Assembly: GCA_003024785.1 (NCBI GenBank)
Contig: PUQB01000040.1
Location: 831,495-895,494 of the forward strand
Source: Selaginella tamariscina
Lineage: Eukaryota > Streptophyta > Lycopodiopsida > Selaginellales > Selaginellaceae
DNA: 64,000 nucleotides
Reading direction: 5' to 3'
Position numbers and translations under genes: made by a program. Numbering within the stretch: the first letter of the stretch is position 1; each line of letters opens with the position of its first letter. Positions 1 to 10,917 of this stretch are shown here, piece by piece. The notes beneath the pieces were generated by a model. The model ran no database searches and had not been told where the DNA came from. It saw only the letters and a list, made by a program, of their open reading frames with translations.

Positions 1-654
1 TTTCTTTGCTCAACAACATTCAAGGGAGGTTAGGTCTCCTAATTGGATGTGCTATCGTAACACTCAGTTAAGAGGAGTCTTCTCCTTAGGATCCAAGGGT
101 TGAATATCCTAAGTTTGTTAGCAAGAGCCCATTTGTGAAGCACTCACAAGATTGTGTACTCAGGGTTATCCTAACCTAGCCTTGGGGAGTTTGCTTAGTA
201 GTACACTTGTGTTCGCCTTTGGTGTACTCTCGTGTCCTCACTAAGTACTAGCTCTAGGTCTAGGGTATGACTTGGCCACTCAAACCCTTAGGGGTTAGTC
301 ATGGTTTAAGGCACCCCTTGTCACCCTAAAAGGGTTGTACTCCCCGACAATGCCTTTACTCTGTCACGGAGGTGTGTGCAAGGCATGTCTCTTTAGGGTT
401 AAGACATGAGCATGTTTAGGTCTTTTGGGGCAAGATCCTAAGGTCTACTTAGATTATCTTCTAAGGTTAAGGGGATAGTCATTCTAGAAAATTTAAGGTA
501 GGACCCTAAGTCTTGAGCCTATTTGGGCATTTGAGTCAAGCTCTAGGGGTTGTCTTTGAAGACTTGGCGTTGCTCATATAAGGTGTTGATGCCAGATGGC
601 CACTTGGCAATTACGTGTTGCCACGTGTTAGCCCTCCGGGTTAAAACTCTGACA
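1..654 (+). mobile_element. LTR-S family copy, 3' part, cut by window edge
   Basis: This stretch matches the 3' two thirds of the 1.7-kb solo-LTR-like repeat best seen at 49631-53072. It shares the block around 52440 (the 'ggaggttaggtct' region) and the terminal GGGTTAAAACTCTGACA that ends at 654. The next five bases are ttaaa, a possible target duplication. No protein is encoded. Its left part lies outside the window. Confidence 0.8.
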
Positions 655-659
655 TTAAA

Positions 660-1110
660 GACTTCCTTTATGAGTTTTGATGTATATTCAGGACATACTT
701 GTGTATAGTGAAATGTTAGAAGATCATGTGAATCACTTGGAGTGAATATTTCAAAAATTAAGAGATAACAAATTGTATGCTAAGGAGAACAAAGGCACCT
801 TTGGTCAATCAAAGTCACATCTAGTTGAGAGCTCAAGATGAACATATCAAGAGTGAAGTCAGTTCTCAATTGGTAGACCCTTAAGGTGAAAACTTTTTTT
901 GGGTTGACATGGTATTATAAAACATTCATCAAGAAAAATGCCAAGATTATCACCCTTGATGAACTTGACAAAAAAAATTCTATGGCACTGAACTTTAGAG
1001 TGTCATTGTGTGTTTGCTCAACTCGCCACTAAGTATGTATTGAGGTTACTTGGAGGTTCCTGATTTGATAAACTCTTTGAGATCGATTGTTGTTAAGGCT
1101 AATGGGCTAA
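660..1110 (+). mobile_element. Decayed Ty3/gypsy reverse transcriptase fragment
   Basis: Broken reading frames here resemble the gypsy RT palm and the region after it. A YIQDILVYS segment near 685-715 stands where the catalytic Y-x-D-D box belongs, followed by a stretch like HVNHLE...KLRDNKLYAK and then an LGLTWYYKTFIK-like segment near 900-945. Frames are interrupted by stops, so this is a dead remnant. LTR-S copies flank it on both sides and may have inserted into it. A related non-coding repeat at 1100-1260 recurs near 31190-31330. Confidence 0.6.
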
Positions 1111-1277
1111 GAATAAAATATGAATTGGAATTATTGAATCTTTATGAATCAAAAAGAAAAAAAAATAGCAAAGATCCTAACTAAACAAAAGCATGGCCCA
1201 CAACTTGTGTTAAACTAGAATATTAAAAAGTTAATCAGATCCTGATTTAAATATTCTCAGCATGGAACCTTTTTAAA

Positions 1278-2181
1278 TGTCAGAGTTTTTACATAAAGGG
1301 CCAACATGTGGTTGCCCTTGTGTGAACAACGCTAAGTTTTCTAAAACAACAAGAGCCTAACTCAAATGCTTAAATAGGCATGAGACTTAGGTTCTATCCT
1401 AAGTCTCCTAGAATGACTATCCTTCAAAGCCTAAAGAATAATCCGAATAGACTTTAGGATTTTGCCCCATGAGACCTAGACACGCTCATGCCCTAATCCC
1501 ACTAAAGAGACGTGTTCCACACATACCCCTAGAATAAAGCTAAGGCCCCATCACTTGCCCCTTGAGGAATCACCCTCATCTGAGAGCACAACCCTTTTAG
1601 GATGACAAGGGGTACCATGAACTATGATAACCCCTAAGGGTTTGAGTGGCCAAGTCATACCTTAAACCTAGGGCTAATACTTAATGAAGTCACGAGTGTG
1701 TGTTGTAGGCATACACGAAAGTTAGATTTGGATAACCCTAAGTATACAACCTTGTAAGCGACTCATGAAAGGGTTCATGTTATTGAGCTTAGGTTGTTCA
1801 GCCCCTAGATCCAAGGAGAACACCCCTAGCAAAGTGTGCCAATAGCAAACCTAATTATGAGACCTAACCTTCCTTGAGTCGATGCTTAAGGCTTAACACC
1901 TTCATGTGAGCACAAGCATGCATGTTTGCTAGAATATCCAACCTCTCAGGGTTAACACCATGACACAACCCTAAAAGACATGCCTTAGGTGTTATATATG
2001 TATTGTCTAGCTTAGCATCACATTTCATGTAACATTGTTTCCAAGATGTGGGCTATCTCGCCATAGCCCCTGACTCAAAGAGCTACACTTAATGCCATGA
2101 ACGTGGTTCATAATTGTCAATTCTAGACCCCCTTTCTATATGAACCTTCAAGAACATGATAAAGAGAACATGTCAATTAAG
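1278..2181 (-). mobile_element. LTR-S copy, inverted, left part split by the chromovirus
   Basis: The stretch begins TGTCAGAGTTTTTAC, the inverted 3' terminus of LTR-S, and follows the inverted consensus (compare 50253-51190) until 2181, where the gypsy LTR starts. The missing continuation resumes at 7834 directly after the gypsy 3' LTR. The five bases before it (1273-1277) are ttaaa. Confidence 0.8.
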
Positions 2182-2606
2182 TGTCACGATCCAATACAGA
2201 ATATAGGATACAAGATACAGGATATAGGATACAAGATATGCTTATAAGGTATACCTACAGGATATACCAAAGAATAACCTACAGATATACCTATAGAATA
2301 TGCCTACAAGATATGCTTACAGGATATACCTACAGGATAAGGGACATTATTTTTAGCTCATGCCTAGATTAGCTCCTAGAGTATTATTTTTAGCTTATGC
2401 CTGATTAGCTCTTGGAGTTGTGAGTATAAAAGCTCCAACCTAATTTTGTACAATCAGTTATTATTAACATCAGTCATTCTACGATCATTCTTGTCATGTT
2501 CCTTATTCTTATCTTGTTCCTATATTCTTATTTTGTTCCTTACTCTTGTCTTGCTCTTGAGTCAAGCCTCCTTGTTCTTATCATGCTCTTGGGTCGTGGC
2601 TTGACA
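2182..2606 (+). repeat. 5' LTR of the chromovirus
   Basis: It begins TGTCACGATCC and ends TTGACA. The first 160 bases hold a run of short degenerate repeats (variants of 'aggatataccta' and 'gatacag'). The same repeats and the same 3' half recur in the 3' LTR. Confidence 0.85.
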
Positions 2607-2677
2607 GTTTGATAGTAACTGCTTTCATAGCTCTCCGGTTTTAAGTTACTTTTTTTTTCTTGATTCTTTCACAGATC

Positions 2678-3640
2678 ATGGCAGATTTTGAGCAATTTCA
2701 ACGCGAGCACCAAATGTTGCTTCATGAGCTAGCCACTTGGCGCCAAGTGTCACAGATCTGCAAGGTTCCACCAGCACAGTGCATGCAGCTACTGATGCAT
2801 CCTCCAAGGCTATTGTGCAGGCTCTCTCTCAAGCATCCATGGTTCCCTTTCCATCGAACTCTTCTTCAGAGCCAAAGATTAACATGCCGGAGAAGTTCGG
2901 GGCAATCGCGTCGATTTCCAAGGTTTCCTGAATTAGATTAGGCTTTTGATCCGCATGCAACCACGCTGCTACTCGACTGGTGCATAAAAGGTGGCCTTTT
3001 GGTATCCTTACTAGTTGGATCATCACGGGCTTGTGTTGCTCCTTTGCTGGAGCGTGACGACCCATTGATGGAAGATTTGAAGGATTCGTAGCTACCTTTG
3101 AAACCTGCTTTAGAGATCCTGATAAGTACCATTTCACATGTACGAAATTAAGGAAGCTCACACAAGGATCCCGACCAGTTTCTGTCTATGCATCCGAATT
3201 TCAGCAACTTTGCATGAACATTCCATGGGACGGACTGCATTGATCGAACATTCCATTTTGAGTTGAGGGATGACGTGAAGGACCTTCTCATTACATTACC
3301 AGATGCCCAAACCTTAGCGGAGATCATGCAATAGCCGTTCGTTGTGACAACCGTTTGTTCAAATGTCGTTAGAAAAAATCCCGTCAACAGTTCCTGCAAG
3401 CCAATCCTATAGCTGTAACACATGTTTCCACGCATCTTCTGGAGTAGTTCCTATGGAGGTCGACAAATACAAGCGTGACCCACTTTTAACTGCTGAGAAG
3501 CAACGTTATCGTGGTGAGAATTTATGCTTGTATTGTGGTGACAAGGTGGCAGAATGTCCTGTTAAAGTCAGGAACTTCAAGACGCGTGAAGTTGAAACTG
3601 AAGTTCAGTCGGAAAACTTCAATGTCCACTTCGTTTAGGA
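2678..3640 (+). pseudogene. Chromovirus gag remnant
   Basis: The first ATG after the leader (2678) opens a reading frame starting MADFEQFQREH that breaks near 2930. Further gag-like sequence continues in other frames. A zinc-knuckle remnant CLYCGDKVAECP lies near 3527-3565. It keeps the cysteines, but the expected Gly-His part between them is missing, so nucleic-acid binding would be impaired. Several frame changes and stops make this non-functional. Confidence 0.7.
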
Positions 3641-4110
3641 GCCGCAAATTTGAACGTAGGCACAAGCTCCATTGGTGCTGCTCACACCATTCCATCACTC
3701 AAGTTTCTTATACACATTCACTTCATGATCAAGAGCTCAAAGAGTCTGCCCTGTTAGACACTAGTGCAAATGCATGCTTCATGAATGACACTTTTACAAC
3801 TCAGCATGGCATTCCGATGATAAAGTTGAAGCGTGCAGTTCCTGTAGAAGTCATAAATGGTTGTCTGATTGCTTTTGGCGCAGTTACCCATGTTACCACA
3901 CCTCTCTCTTGCACCCATGGTGCATTCAATTATTTGATTTCCTTCAACTTAATCAAGACTCGGACGACTCCCATTGTTTTGGGCATGTCATGGTTCATGG
4001 TTGCAAATCCTCAGATCGATTGGAGGTCTAGGATGCTCACGTTTTTCTCTCCGGCAGCCAGATTAATCCTGTACCTTCCCGCGTGCAGGATATGACCTTA
4101 GTGTCTGAGG
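3640..4110 (+). pseudogene. Chromovirus aspartic protease remnant
   Basis: The segment ALLDTSANACFMND near 3749-3795 stands where retroviral-type proteases carry their D-S/T-G-A active site. Here the glycine is replaced by serine. Downstream, VLGMSWFMVANPQIDW (about 3980-4025) is the typical end of the protease region. The rest is frame-broken. Confidence 0.65.
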
Positions 4111-4689
4111 TAGTACAAGTTATAGGATTGACCGTGCTTATTCCTGTATCAGTGTCGAAGGTTCCTCCTCAATAGGATCCACCTCTTGTCAGTTCATCAA
4201 CACATTCGCAGGCTCTTCTCATTCCTATGCATTCACAGACTTCTGTACAGGATTCTTCCAATTTTATACAATCGTCAACATTAGCACAGGTTTTCCTTAA
4301 TCTTGCCTCTTTTCATTACTTTACTTCTGTTCCATCCCCAAGATCCTTCCTCTTTTTCATTCACAACTCCCTCCTTCTCCTCTCTACATTCTTACCCTAC
4401 TATGCATGAACTTGCCACTGATCTTACTCCTTTTCATCTCTTTGCTTTTCAAGTAGCTCCTATGTCCTCTTCTATCTCTCCTGTATCTGACTCTCCTGTT
4501 TTTCAATCTTCTTCTCCTTCTCATACTTCTTCCCTACCATCTAAGTATCACTCATTTTAGGACGGTTTTTATAAACACAAAAGACTGTAGTTCTTCCTAT
4601 TCACAGGTCTTACGACTGTCTTATTAATCTTACGGAAGGGAAGACTTACTATTCAGACCGATTTATGCACTGTCACCTACAGAATTAAA

Positions 4690-5784
4690 GATTCTTCGCT
4701 AGTACATTGAGGACAACTTGGCATCCAGCTTCATTCATCACTCAAAATCCCCTGCAGGAGCACCTATCTTTTTTGTCAAGAAGAAAGATGGGAGTTTGCA
4801 TTTGGTTAAGTCACCATCTGGAACCAGTACCTGTTGCCATTGATCCCAGAACTTCTCGATCGGCTACGAGAAACAAAAGTGTTCACGAAGATCGACTTAC
4901 GAGGGGCCTACAATCTTATACGGATTTGTCCAAGCGATGAGTGGAAGACTGCCTTTCATACAAGGTATGGACATTTTGAGTATACGGTGATGCCTTTCGG
5001 ACTTACAAATGCTCTAGCCGTGTTCCAACACATGGTGAACGACATTTTTCTTGACTTCTTGGATCAATTTGTGGTGATCTACCTCAATAACATCCTGATT
5101 TTCTCCAAGGACCAGGCGGCACATGACAAGCATGTACGACTAGTTCTACAAAAGCTTCGCGAGCATGGCCTATATGCGAAGTTAGAGAAGTGTTTTTTTG
5201 ACAGGGATACTGTGGAATTCTTGGGTTACATCGTCTCTCCTATCGGTGTCTCAATGGACATGCACAAGGTGAAGACTATCGTGGAGTGGGAGAGGCCCAA
5301 GTCTGTACGAGACGTACAATGTTTCTTTGGCTTTATAAACTTCTATAGGCGATTCATACAGGACTTCTCCAAGCGTGTACTTCCACTCACGGAACTCACC
5401 AAGCGCACAGGGGATTTCTCTTGGTCCGACAAGGTGGAACATGCATTCACAGCACTCAAGAATGCCTTCACGACAGCTCCAATTTTAGCACATCCTGATC
5501 CTTCTCGTCCCTTCTTCGTTAAAGCAGATGCTTTGGACTTTGCAGTAGGTTCTGTCCTATCACAAGTTGGAGAAGACAAGTTACTCCATCATGTAGCCTT
5601 TCACTCTCGTAAGTTCTATTCAGCAGAGATCAATTACGAGATCTATGACAAGGAACTCAAGGCCATTGTGGATTCGTTTGAGGAGTGGCGGCATTTCTTA
5701 GAAGGTGCTATGCATCATGTAGAAGTTCTTACGAATCACAAGAACCTGGAGTTTTTTCAAACGGCTCGAGTTCTTAGTCAGTGA
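4690..5784 (+). pseudogene. Chromovirus reverse transcriptase-RNase H, catalytic box altered
   Basis: A 316-codon open stretch (4834-5784) spans most of RT and the start of RNase H. Visible landmarks are FTKIDLRGAYN, the MPFGLTNA box and EFLGYIVS, followed by the connection domain and a VKADALDFAVGSVLSQ segment of RNase H. The catalytic box that should read Y-x-D-D is YLNN, so both aspartates needed for polymerisation are lost; each change fits one G-to-A transition. A TGA at 5782-5784, where relatives have arginine, fits CGA to TGA decay. Confidence 0.85.
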
Positions 5785-6009
5785 CAGGCTAGGTGGGCAG
5801 AATTCCTATTACGTTTTGATTTTGTCATCATCTACAGGCCTGGTTTTTGGAATGGCAAAGCGGATGCATTGTCTAGGCGCTCTTACCTTGCACCGACCCC
5901 TGGCGATCCTGCATATGACTCAAAAGCAAGTGTTGTTGGGTCCTGATCGATTTCGACTTGCAACACTACAGGTTCATTAGGCTCCAGCAAATTCAACACT
6001 TCTACAAAG

Positions 6010-6990
6010 ATTCGTTTGCAATTGGCTATAGACGACTTGGCAAAAAATGTGTTCTCACACATTAGTCATGACATCGCAAGCTCCTCTTCTTCCAATTCCC
6101 GTACAAACTACAAGTTGTTTGCCATACAAGACGAACTCTTGTACCGGGAAGGTCTCCTGTACATTCTTGTTGGTGTTTACAGGACTCGTGTGGTACAAGA
6201 TTGTCATGATACCCCAGCTACAGGACATTTTGGTGTGGCCAAGATAGTTGAGTTGATGACTCGCAACTATTGGTGGCCTGGGTTGCAAAGTTTTGTGAAA
6301 AAATTTGTACGAAGTTGTGACACCTACAACAGGTCAAAGATGCCTCGTCACACTCCCTTTGGTCTTCTTCATCCTCTTCCTATTCCCTCTGCTCCTTGGA
6401 GATCCATTTCTATGGATTTCCTCATATATCTTCTCCTTCTCGTGGATTTGATGCAGTTCTTGTGGTGGTTGACTGTTTCACCAAACAGACTCATTCCTAC
6501 CTTGTAATAAGACGGCTACAGGCCAGACAACTGCTGAGTTAGTGACCCGCAAAGTGTTTCGACATCATGGTCTTCCTAAGAGCATTGTTTCTGATCGAGG
6601 CCCACAATTCATGTCCAGAGAGCTTCTCCGGAGTTTACAAGTTAAAGCGGATCTTTCTTCAGGATATCATCCGCAAACTGATGAATAGTCAGAACGCACG
6701 ATTCAAACCTTGGAGCAGTATCTTCGCTACTTCATTAGTTACCAACATGACAACTGGTTGGACCTTCTTCCTATGACGAAGTTTACTTACAACAACTCTG
6801 TTCACGCATCTACAGGCCAGACACCTTTCTTTGCTCTTACAGGCTACCATCCACGTTTTAACTTTGCTCCTCATGCTTGTCCTTCTTCCACTCCTACAAT
6901 ACATGATCGTCTCCAGCATCTTCGTCAGGCATAAGATGATCTCCAAGTTCATCTTTAGCAGGCACAGGAACAATTATATACAAGCATCAT
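6010..6990 (+). pseudogene. Chromovirus integrase remnant
   Basis: The HHCC zinc domain is recognisable (GHFGVAKIVELMTRNYWWPG near 6225-6285), but its final CxxC reads CDTY, so the last zinc ligand is lost. The core (a 'VSDRGPQF'-like piece near 6588-6610, and HDNWLDLLPMTKFTYNNS at 6745-6800) is spread over several frames. Confidence 0.8.
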
Positions 6991-7059
6991 GATGATGCTC
7001 ATCGTCAGCCGGCACCTGCATACAAGATTGATAATCTCGTATGGCTTCTTCGTTGGCAT

Positions 7060-7410
7060 ATTCGCACCAACAAGCCTTCTTCTAAGTTGGATTTTCAACG
7101 ATTGAGCCCTTACAGGATTGTAGCTAAGGTCAATCCTGTAGCTTTTCGACTAGAGCTACCATCTACTGTGAAACTTCATTCTGTGTTCCACACCTCTTTA
7201 TTGGAACCGTATCATCCTTCTTCTCTTCTTGATCGTGCTTCTTCTCCTCCCCCTCCTGTGGTCATTGATGATGAACCTGAGTACAAAGTTGCAGCCATCT
7301 TTGATTCTCATCTTCATTGCTGCCAACTTCAATACTTGGTGGATTGGAAAGGTTATTTGCCTATCAATCGCACTTGAGAACCTACATCCAATTTACTCAT
7401 GCTTCTTTTA
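7060..7410 (+). pseudogene. Chromovirus integrase C-terminus and chromodomain
   Basis: The frame at 7087-7377 runs from the integrase C-terminal beta-barrel (VKLHSVFHTSLLEPYHP) into a chromodomain (LQYLVDWKGYLP). The domain is cut by a TGA at 7375-7377, where the conserved tryptophan of the motif is expected, again a G-to-A type change. Chromodomains direct such elements to methylated histones. This domain is the basis for the chromovirus call. Confidence 0.8.
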
Positions 7411-7488
7411 AGGTTGTTGCCTTTCATTAACATTATCCTACTAAACTAGGTCCAAGACTCGTGGAATTTGTCCTTAGGGAGGAGGTGC

Positions 7489-7833
7489 TGTCACAACCCG
7501 ATACAAAATACATGATACAACCTATAGGATACAAGATACATGATACAGAATATAGGATATGCCTATAAGATATACCTACAAGATATACCAACAGGATATG
7601 CATACAGGATATACCTACAGGATAAGGGACATTATTTTTAGCTTATGCATAGATTAACTCCTAGACTATTATTTTTAGCTTATGCATAGATTAGCTCCTA
7701 GACTATTATTTTTAGCTTATGCAGTTATTATCAATACCAATCATTCTACGATTCTTGTCATGTTCCTTACTCTTGTCTTGCTCTTGAGTCAAGCTTCCTT
7801 GTTCTTATCATACTCTTAGGTCGTAGGTTCACA
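7489..7833 (+). repeat. 3' LTR of the chromovirus
   Basis: It starts TGTCACAACCC directly after a purine-rich tract (7476-7488) and ends TTCACA. It shares the short-repeat block and the 3' half with the 5' LTR but is about 80 bases shorter. It contains a short local duplication of the 'attatttttagcttatgca' unit. Confidence 0.85.
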
Positions 7834-7985
7834 CTAAGATCCCATGCCCATAATTAAACAAAGACTGATGCTTAACTGTGAATACTACTTTTAACCTCAA
7901 CCTTTGACCCTTGGAACATGTATTTTGACTAGACCTCCCAATTGCAATTCACGAATGTTAAGTAATATATGGGTAGTGTCTACAT
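7834..7985 (-). mobile_element. LTR-S copy, right part resuming after the chromovirus
   Basis: After the target duplication ctaag, the sequence continues the inverted LTR-S consensus exactly where 2181 broke off (compare 51185-51390: the 'atcccacgcccac' block, then 'cctcaacctctg', then 'gacctccca'). It is diverged and fades into AT-rich DNA near 7985. Confidence 0.75.
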
Positions 7986-8556
7986 ATTATTATGCTCAAT
8001 GTATTTTATAAAATAAATTAGTTCTACATTTATATGCATATGAATTTAAAAATAATATTCCTGAATTTTTAAATATATTATAAGTCTTGCAAAAAGTTAT
8101 ATAATAAAAGTTATAATATAGTGTGATTTTTAAATATATCCAGTATTGTATTTATTCGATTATCTATGTGAATATATGTATAATATATTTATTTCATTAT
8201 CTTGTGAATATACATATAATAAATCTAATTTTTGATATATAGTATATTGCTTTATAGTACTAGAAAAAATAAATAATATTATTCTCCTATATGTATAATT
8301 GTTTATATAATTATGTCCTTTATGTTTAGGGTATAGGGTTTAACATAGACAATCGCCAAAGAATATCTTAGAGTTTTGGGTTATCAAGGCTACTTTTAGT
8401 AATATATTTATTAAACATACATTACATACATATATTACATTACATTACATACATTACATTTATTAAACATACATTACTTACAAGGAGCAAGGGCATTTGT
8501 AGAAGCAGTAACAAGGGAAAATGCTAACTCGTGGAAGAAGAAGAAATTAATAAAGA
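7986..8556. other. AT-rich spacer 3' of the lectin kinase
   Basis: I see no gene. The stretch is AT-rich with a simple ACATT/ATACATT-type repeat near 8405-8480. It holds the downstream region of the kinase gene that ends at 8557. Confidence 0.6.
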
Positions 8557-10356
8557 TCAGGAGTCTCCCTCGTACACATTAAACACATCCACTGGTTTCT
8601 TCATCGTTGGCATACATGGTAGTTCCACGCTTCCGCTCAATATCTGACAAGACTGCTTCATGGTCGGACGTTCTTCAGGATCAACCGAGCAACAGAGCAA
8701 TCCAAGCCGTAACATAGTTACGGCTTGTTCAGTGTCCGGATCTTGAGCCCTACTATCTATAACACCAGCGAGAGAATCAGCCTTGTGCATGTTCCATACC
8801 CAATCGACAAGCACCACCTTGTCTTCCTCGAGGTCAGAAAGCTTATACTCCAGACACCTCCTGCCGGAAACAACCTCCATAACAAGGACTCCGAAGCTGT
8901 ATACATCAGACTTCTCGGTAGCGCGGCCTGTGTAAGCAAGCTCCGGAGAGATGTAACCCATTGTCCCGGCTTTCGTCATGCTTTGATCTCCCATGGTGTT
9001 CGACATAAGCCTTGCCAGACCGAAGTCACCGAGCTTCGCTCTCATCTTATCATCAAGCAACACATTTGCAGCTTTGATATCTCTATGTACAATCCTCCTC
9101 TGCAGTCCTCCGTGTAGATACGCAATCGCCTCGGCTACAGAGGTTATAATCTCAACCCTCTTACTCCATGTCAGAGAGCTCTTGCCGGAGTTGAAGAGTA
9201 TCTTTTCCAAGCTGCCATTTGCCATGTACTCGTATATAAGAAGAAGCTTACCGTCCTCATGACACCAACCCTTGAGTGCAACCAAGCTATGGTGCCTGAC
9301 CCTGCTGATTATGTTAATCTCTTCAAGGAACATGTTTTCGGCACCAGTGGTAGCGTGGTTGAGCACCTTAACCGCGACTTCGACGGTAGATCTCGGTGAG
9401 CTCTGCAAAGTTCCCTTGTACACGGTACAAGTGCCACCCTTGCCTATCACCTCTCTGAAGTTCCTAGTCGCAAACTTGAGCTCCTTATACGTGTAGCTTA
9501 CCAATGCATTAGAAGCTAACAATGCCTGTTTCTTGATCGCCTCCTTGTTTCTTTGGCGCCTCTTATTCCACTTTACCGCGTAGAGCAGCATTCCAAACAC
9601 CACACATGCTGCTACGGATAGTGAAACAGCAAGCCAAATACGCAAGGTACTCGTCCGTTTACTGGGGATATACGTGGAGAACATCCATGAAAATACTGTT
9701 TGGTTGCAGCTTGAACTGTTTGAGCAGACTGTCAAGAGACCAGGGAAGAAGTATTGACCGAGCAAGCTAGTCTTGTAGTCGATTACTGGAGAGCTCGGCT
9801 TGGAACTGCCGTTTTGTGCTACCCGTACACTGACCAGATCTCGAGCTGCATCTACATGGTAATCTACCCATCCTTTCACGGTTGCATTCGCGGGGAGACT
9901 GACTGTGTTGTTAGTAAGTGTCCTGTTTCCACTTAGAAGATTAACTCCTAAGAGATTAATCTCTTTCCATTTGAACGTTACCAGGAGTATATCGCACGAG
10001 TAGAGATCAGGTGCTATGTTGTTATCTGTGGAGTTTGTATTGCAGGTTGGGAAATTGTACGTTGTCCCCATCAACATGAATACGAGCACGCTCTGTTTGC
10101 CGAGCATTTGGAAGACAAATTCTGTACTGAACGAGAGTGGCGTATTTGCAGTCGAAACGGATCTTATGTAAAATACCCGACTTGGATTCAAATTGTCTGT
10201 GGTAGATAACTCAATTCTGTCCTCTTTGAGCTGTGCATTGCCAAGCACGTAGTAACTGTTGTTTGGGGATCTACCGGGATAACTAAATTGCACTTGTGCA
10301 TTTGTAAGATGTATACATAGGAGGAAGAAGATTAACCGAATTGCCATTGCAACCAT
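8557..10356 (-). CDS. L-type lectin receptor-like kinase
   Basis: This is an intact intronless 599-codon gene for a plasma-membrane receptor kinase. A signal peptide covers about residues 1-20. An extracellular legume-lectin-like domain follows (about 21-228), with many N-glycosylation sites and a CSNSSSC cysteine pair. One membrane helix lies at about 239-262. The Ser/Thr kinase domain (about 303-575) has a glycine loop GKGGTCTVYKG (305-315), K330 in VAVK, HRD (424-426), DFG (444-446) and SPE (470-472), so it should be catalytically active. The arginine before D426 puts it in the RD class. The lectin half is divergent; I do not see the usual metal-binding Asp/Asn pattern clearly. Such proteins sense extracellular or cell-wall signals; the ligand is unknown. 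The start ATG is followed directly by the signal peptide. Confidence 0.93.
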   Translation of the reverse strand: MVAMAIRLIFFLLCIHLTNAQVQFSYPGRSPNNSYYVLGNAQLKEDRIELSTTDNLNPSRVFYIRSVSTANTPLSFSTEFVFQMLGKQSVLVFMLMGTTYNFPTCNTNSTDNNIAPDLYSCDILLVTFKWKEINLLGVNLLSGNRTLTNNTVSLPANATVKGWVDYHVDAARDLVSVRVAQNGSSKPSSPVIDYKTSLLGQYFFPGLLTVCSNSSSCNQTVFSWMFSTYIPSKRTSTLRIWLAVSLSVAACVVFGMLLYAVKWNKRRQRNKEAIKKQALLASNALVSYTYKELKFATRNFREVIGKGGTCTVYKGTLQSSPRSTVEVAVKVLNHATTGAENMFLEEINIISRVRHHSLVALKGWCHEDGKLLLIYEYMANGSLEKILFNSGKSSLTWSKRVEIITSVAEAIAYLHGGLQRRIVHRDIKAANVLLDDKMRAKLGDFGLARLMSNTMGDQSMTKAGTMGYISPELAYTGRATEKSDVYSFGVLVMEVVSGRRCLEYKLSDLEEDKVVLVDWVWNMHKADSLAGVIDSRAQDPDTEQAVTMLRLGLLCCSVDPEERPTMKQSCQILSGSVELPCMPTMKKPVDVFNVYEGDS

Positions 10357-10917
10357 ATTGCAGAGTGTGAAGGTCTTTAATCTGATTGACTACTGTGTTT
10401 CGGATCTGAGATGCTGATCAACGGTGACACGAATCGGTCAATATTTTACAGCAATGTATAATAGTATTAACAATGTATATGTGCTAGATTTGTCATGCCT
10501 CAAGATACGTGGCGAATGCAGTTGACTTTCCTTAATGAATTGCTTTACATATTTACATATAAATTCTTTTACACATGTTTTAGAATTTAACATAATAATT
10601 TAAATTTTTCTTATTCTTACCTTCAAAACTTCACTAATCTTTAGGAGTATTTATACTTTAATATGCATAATTTTTATTTAAGAAATAATAATGCTACAAA
10701 ATCAATTTTTTTATAAAAATTTGTCTTTATATACTGTACCTTCAAAACACATATAAAATACAAATTACTCGTGAAATATGGAGCTTTCATCGAGCTTTCA
10801 TCGAGCTTTCATCGAGCTTTCATCGAGCTTTCAAATTATCGTGAAATATGGAGAGCTTTCAAATTAATGGTGCAATATGGAGCTCATCAAAGCTTGTAAA
10901 AATAATTAATTACGCAT
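10357..10917. promoter_or_regulatory. Upstream region of the lectin kinase, with a tandem repeat
   Basis: This is AT-rich spacer between the kinase start and the 3' end of TSPO, so it must carry the kinase promoter (read on the minus strand). At about 10781-10832 an 11-bp unit, gagctttcatc, is repeated about five times. It is followed by two longer degenerate copies of 'cgtgaaatatggagctttc'. No other element is identifiable. Confidence 0.6.
10781..10832. repeat. 11-bp tandem repeat (about 5 copies)
   Basis: Consecutive near-perfect copies of gagctttcatc are read directly from the sequence. Confidence 0.9.

Larger units (their letters stand above)
2182..7833 (+). mobile_element. Full-length, inactive Ty3/gypsy chromovirus
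   Basis: The element has two LTRs (2182-2606 and 7489-7833), both starting TGTCAC and ending in -CA, with a gag-pol region between them in the order gag, protease, RT, RNase H, integrase, chromodomain. The flanking five bases are ttaag and ctaag, a 4/5 target-site duplication, and the interrupted target (an LTR-S copy) continues on the other side. Gene order and the C-terminal chromodomain identify a chromovirus. Many stops and frameshifts, plus altered catalytic residues, show it cannot be autonomous. The LTRs differ clearly, so the insertion is old. Confidence 0.9.

Noticed and set aside
4227..4560. Hydrophobic or serine-rich frames between protease and RT of the chromovirus
   Set aside because: They lie in a CT-rich linker of pol, have no domain, and fit neither flanking pol frame.
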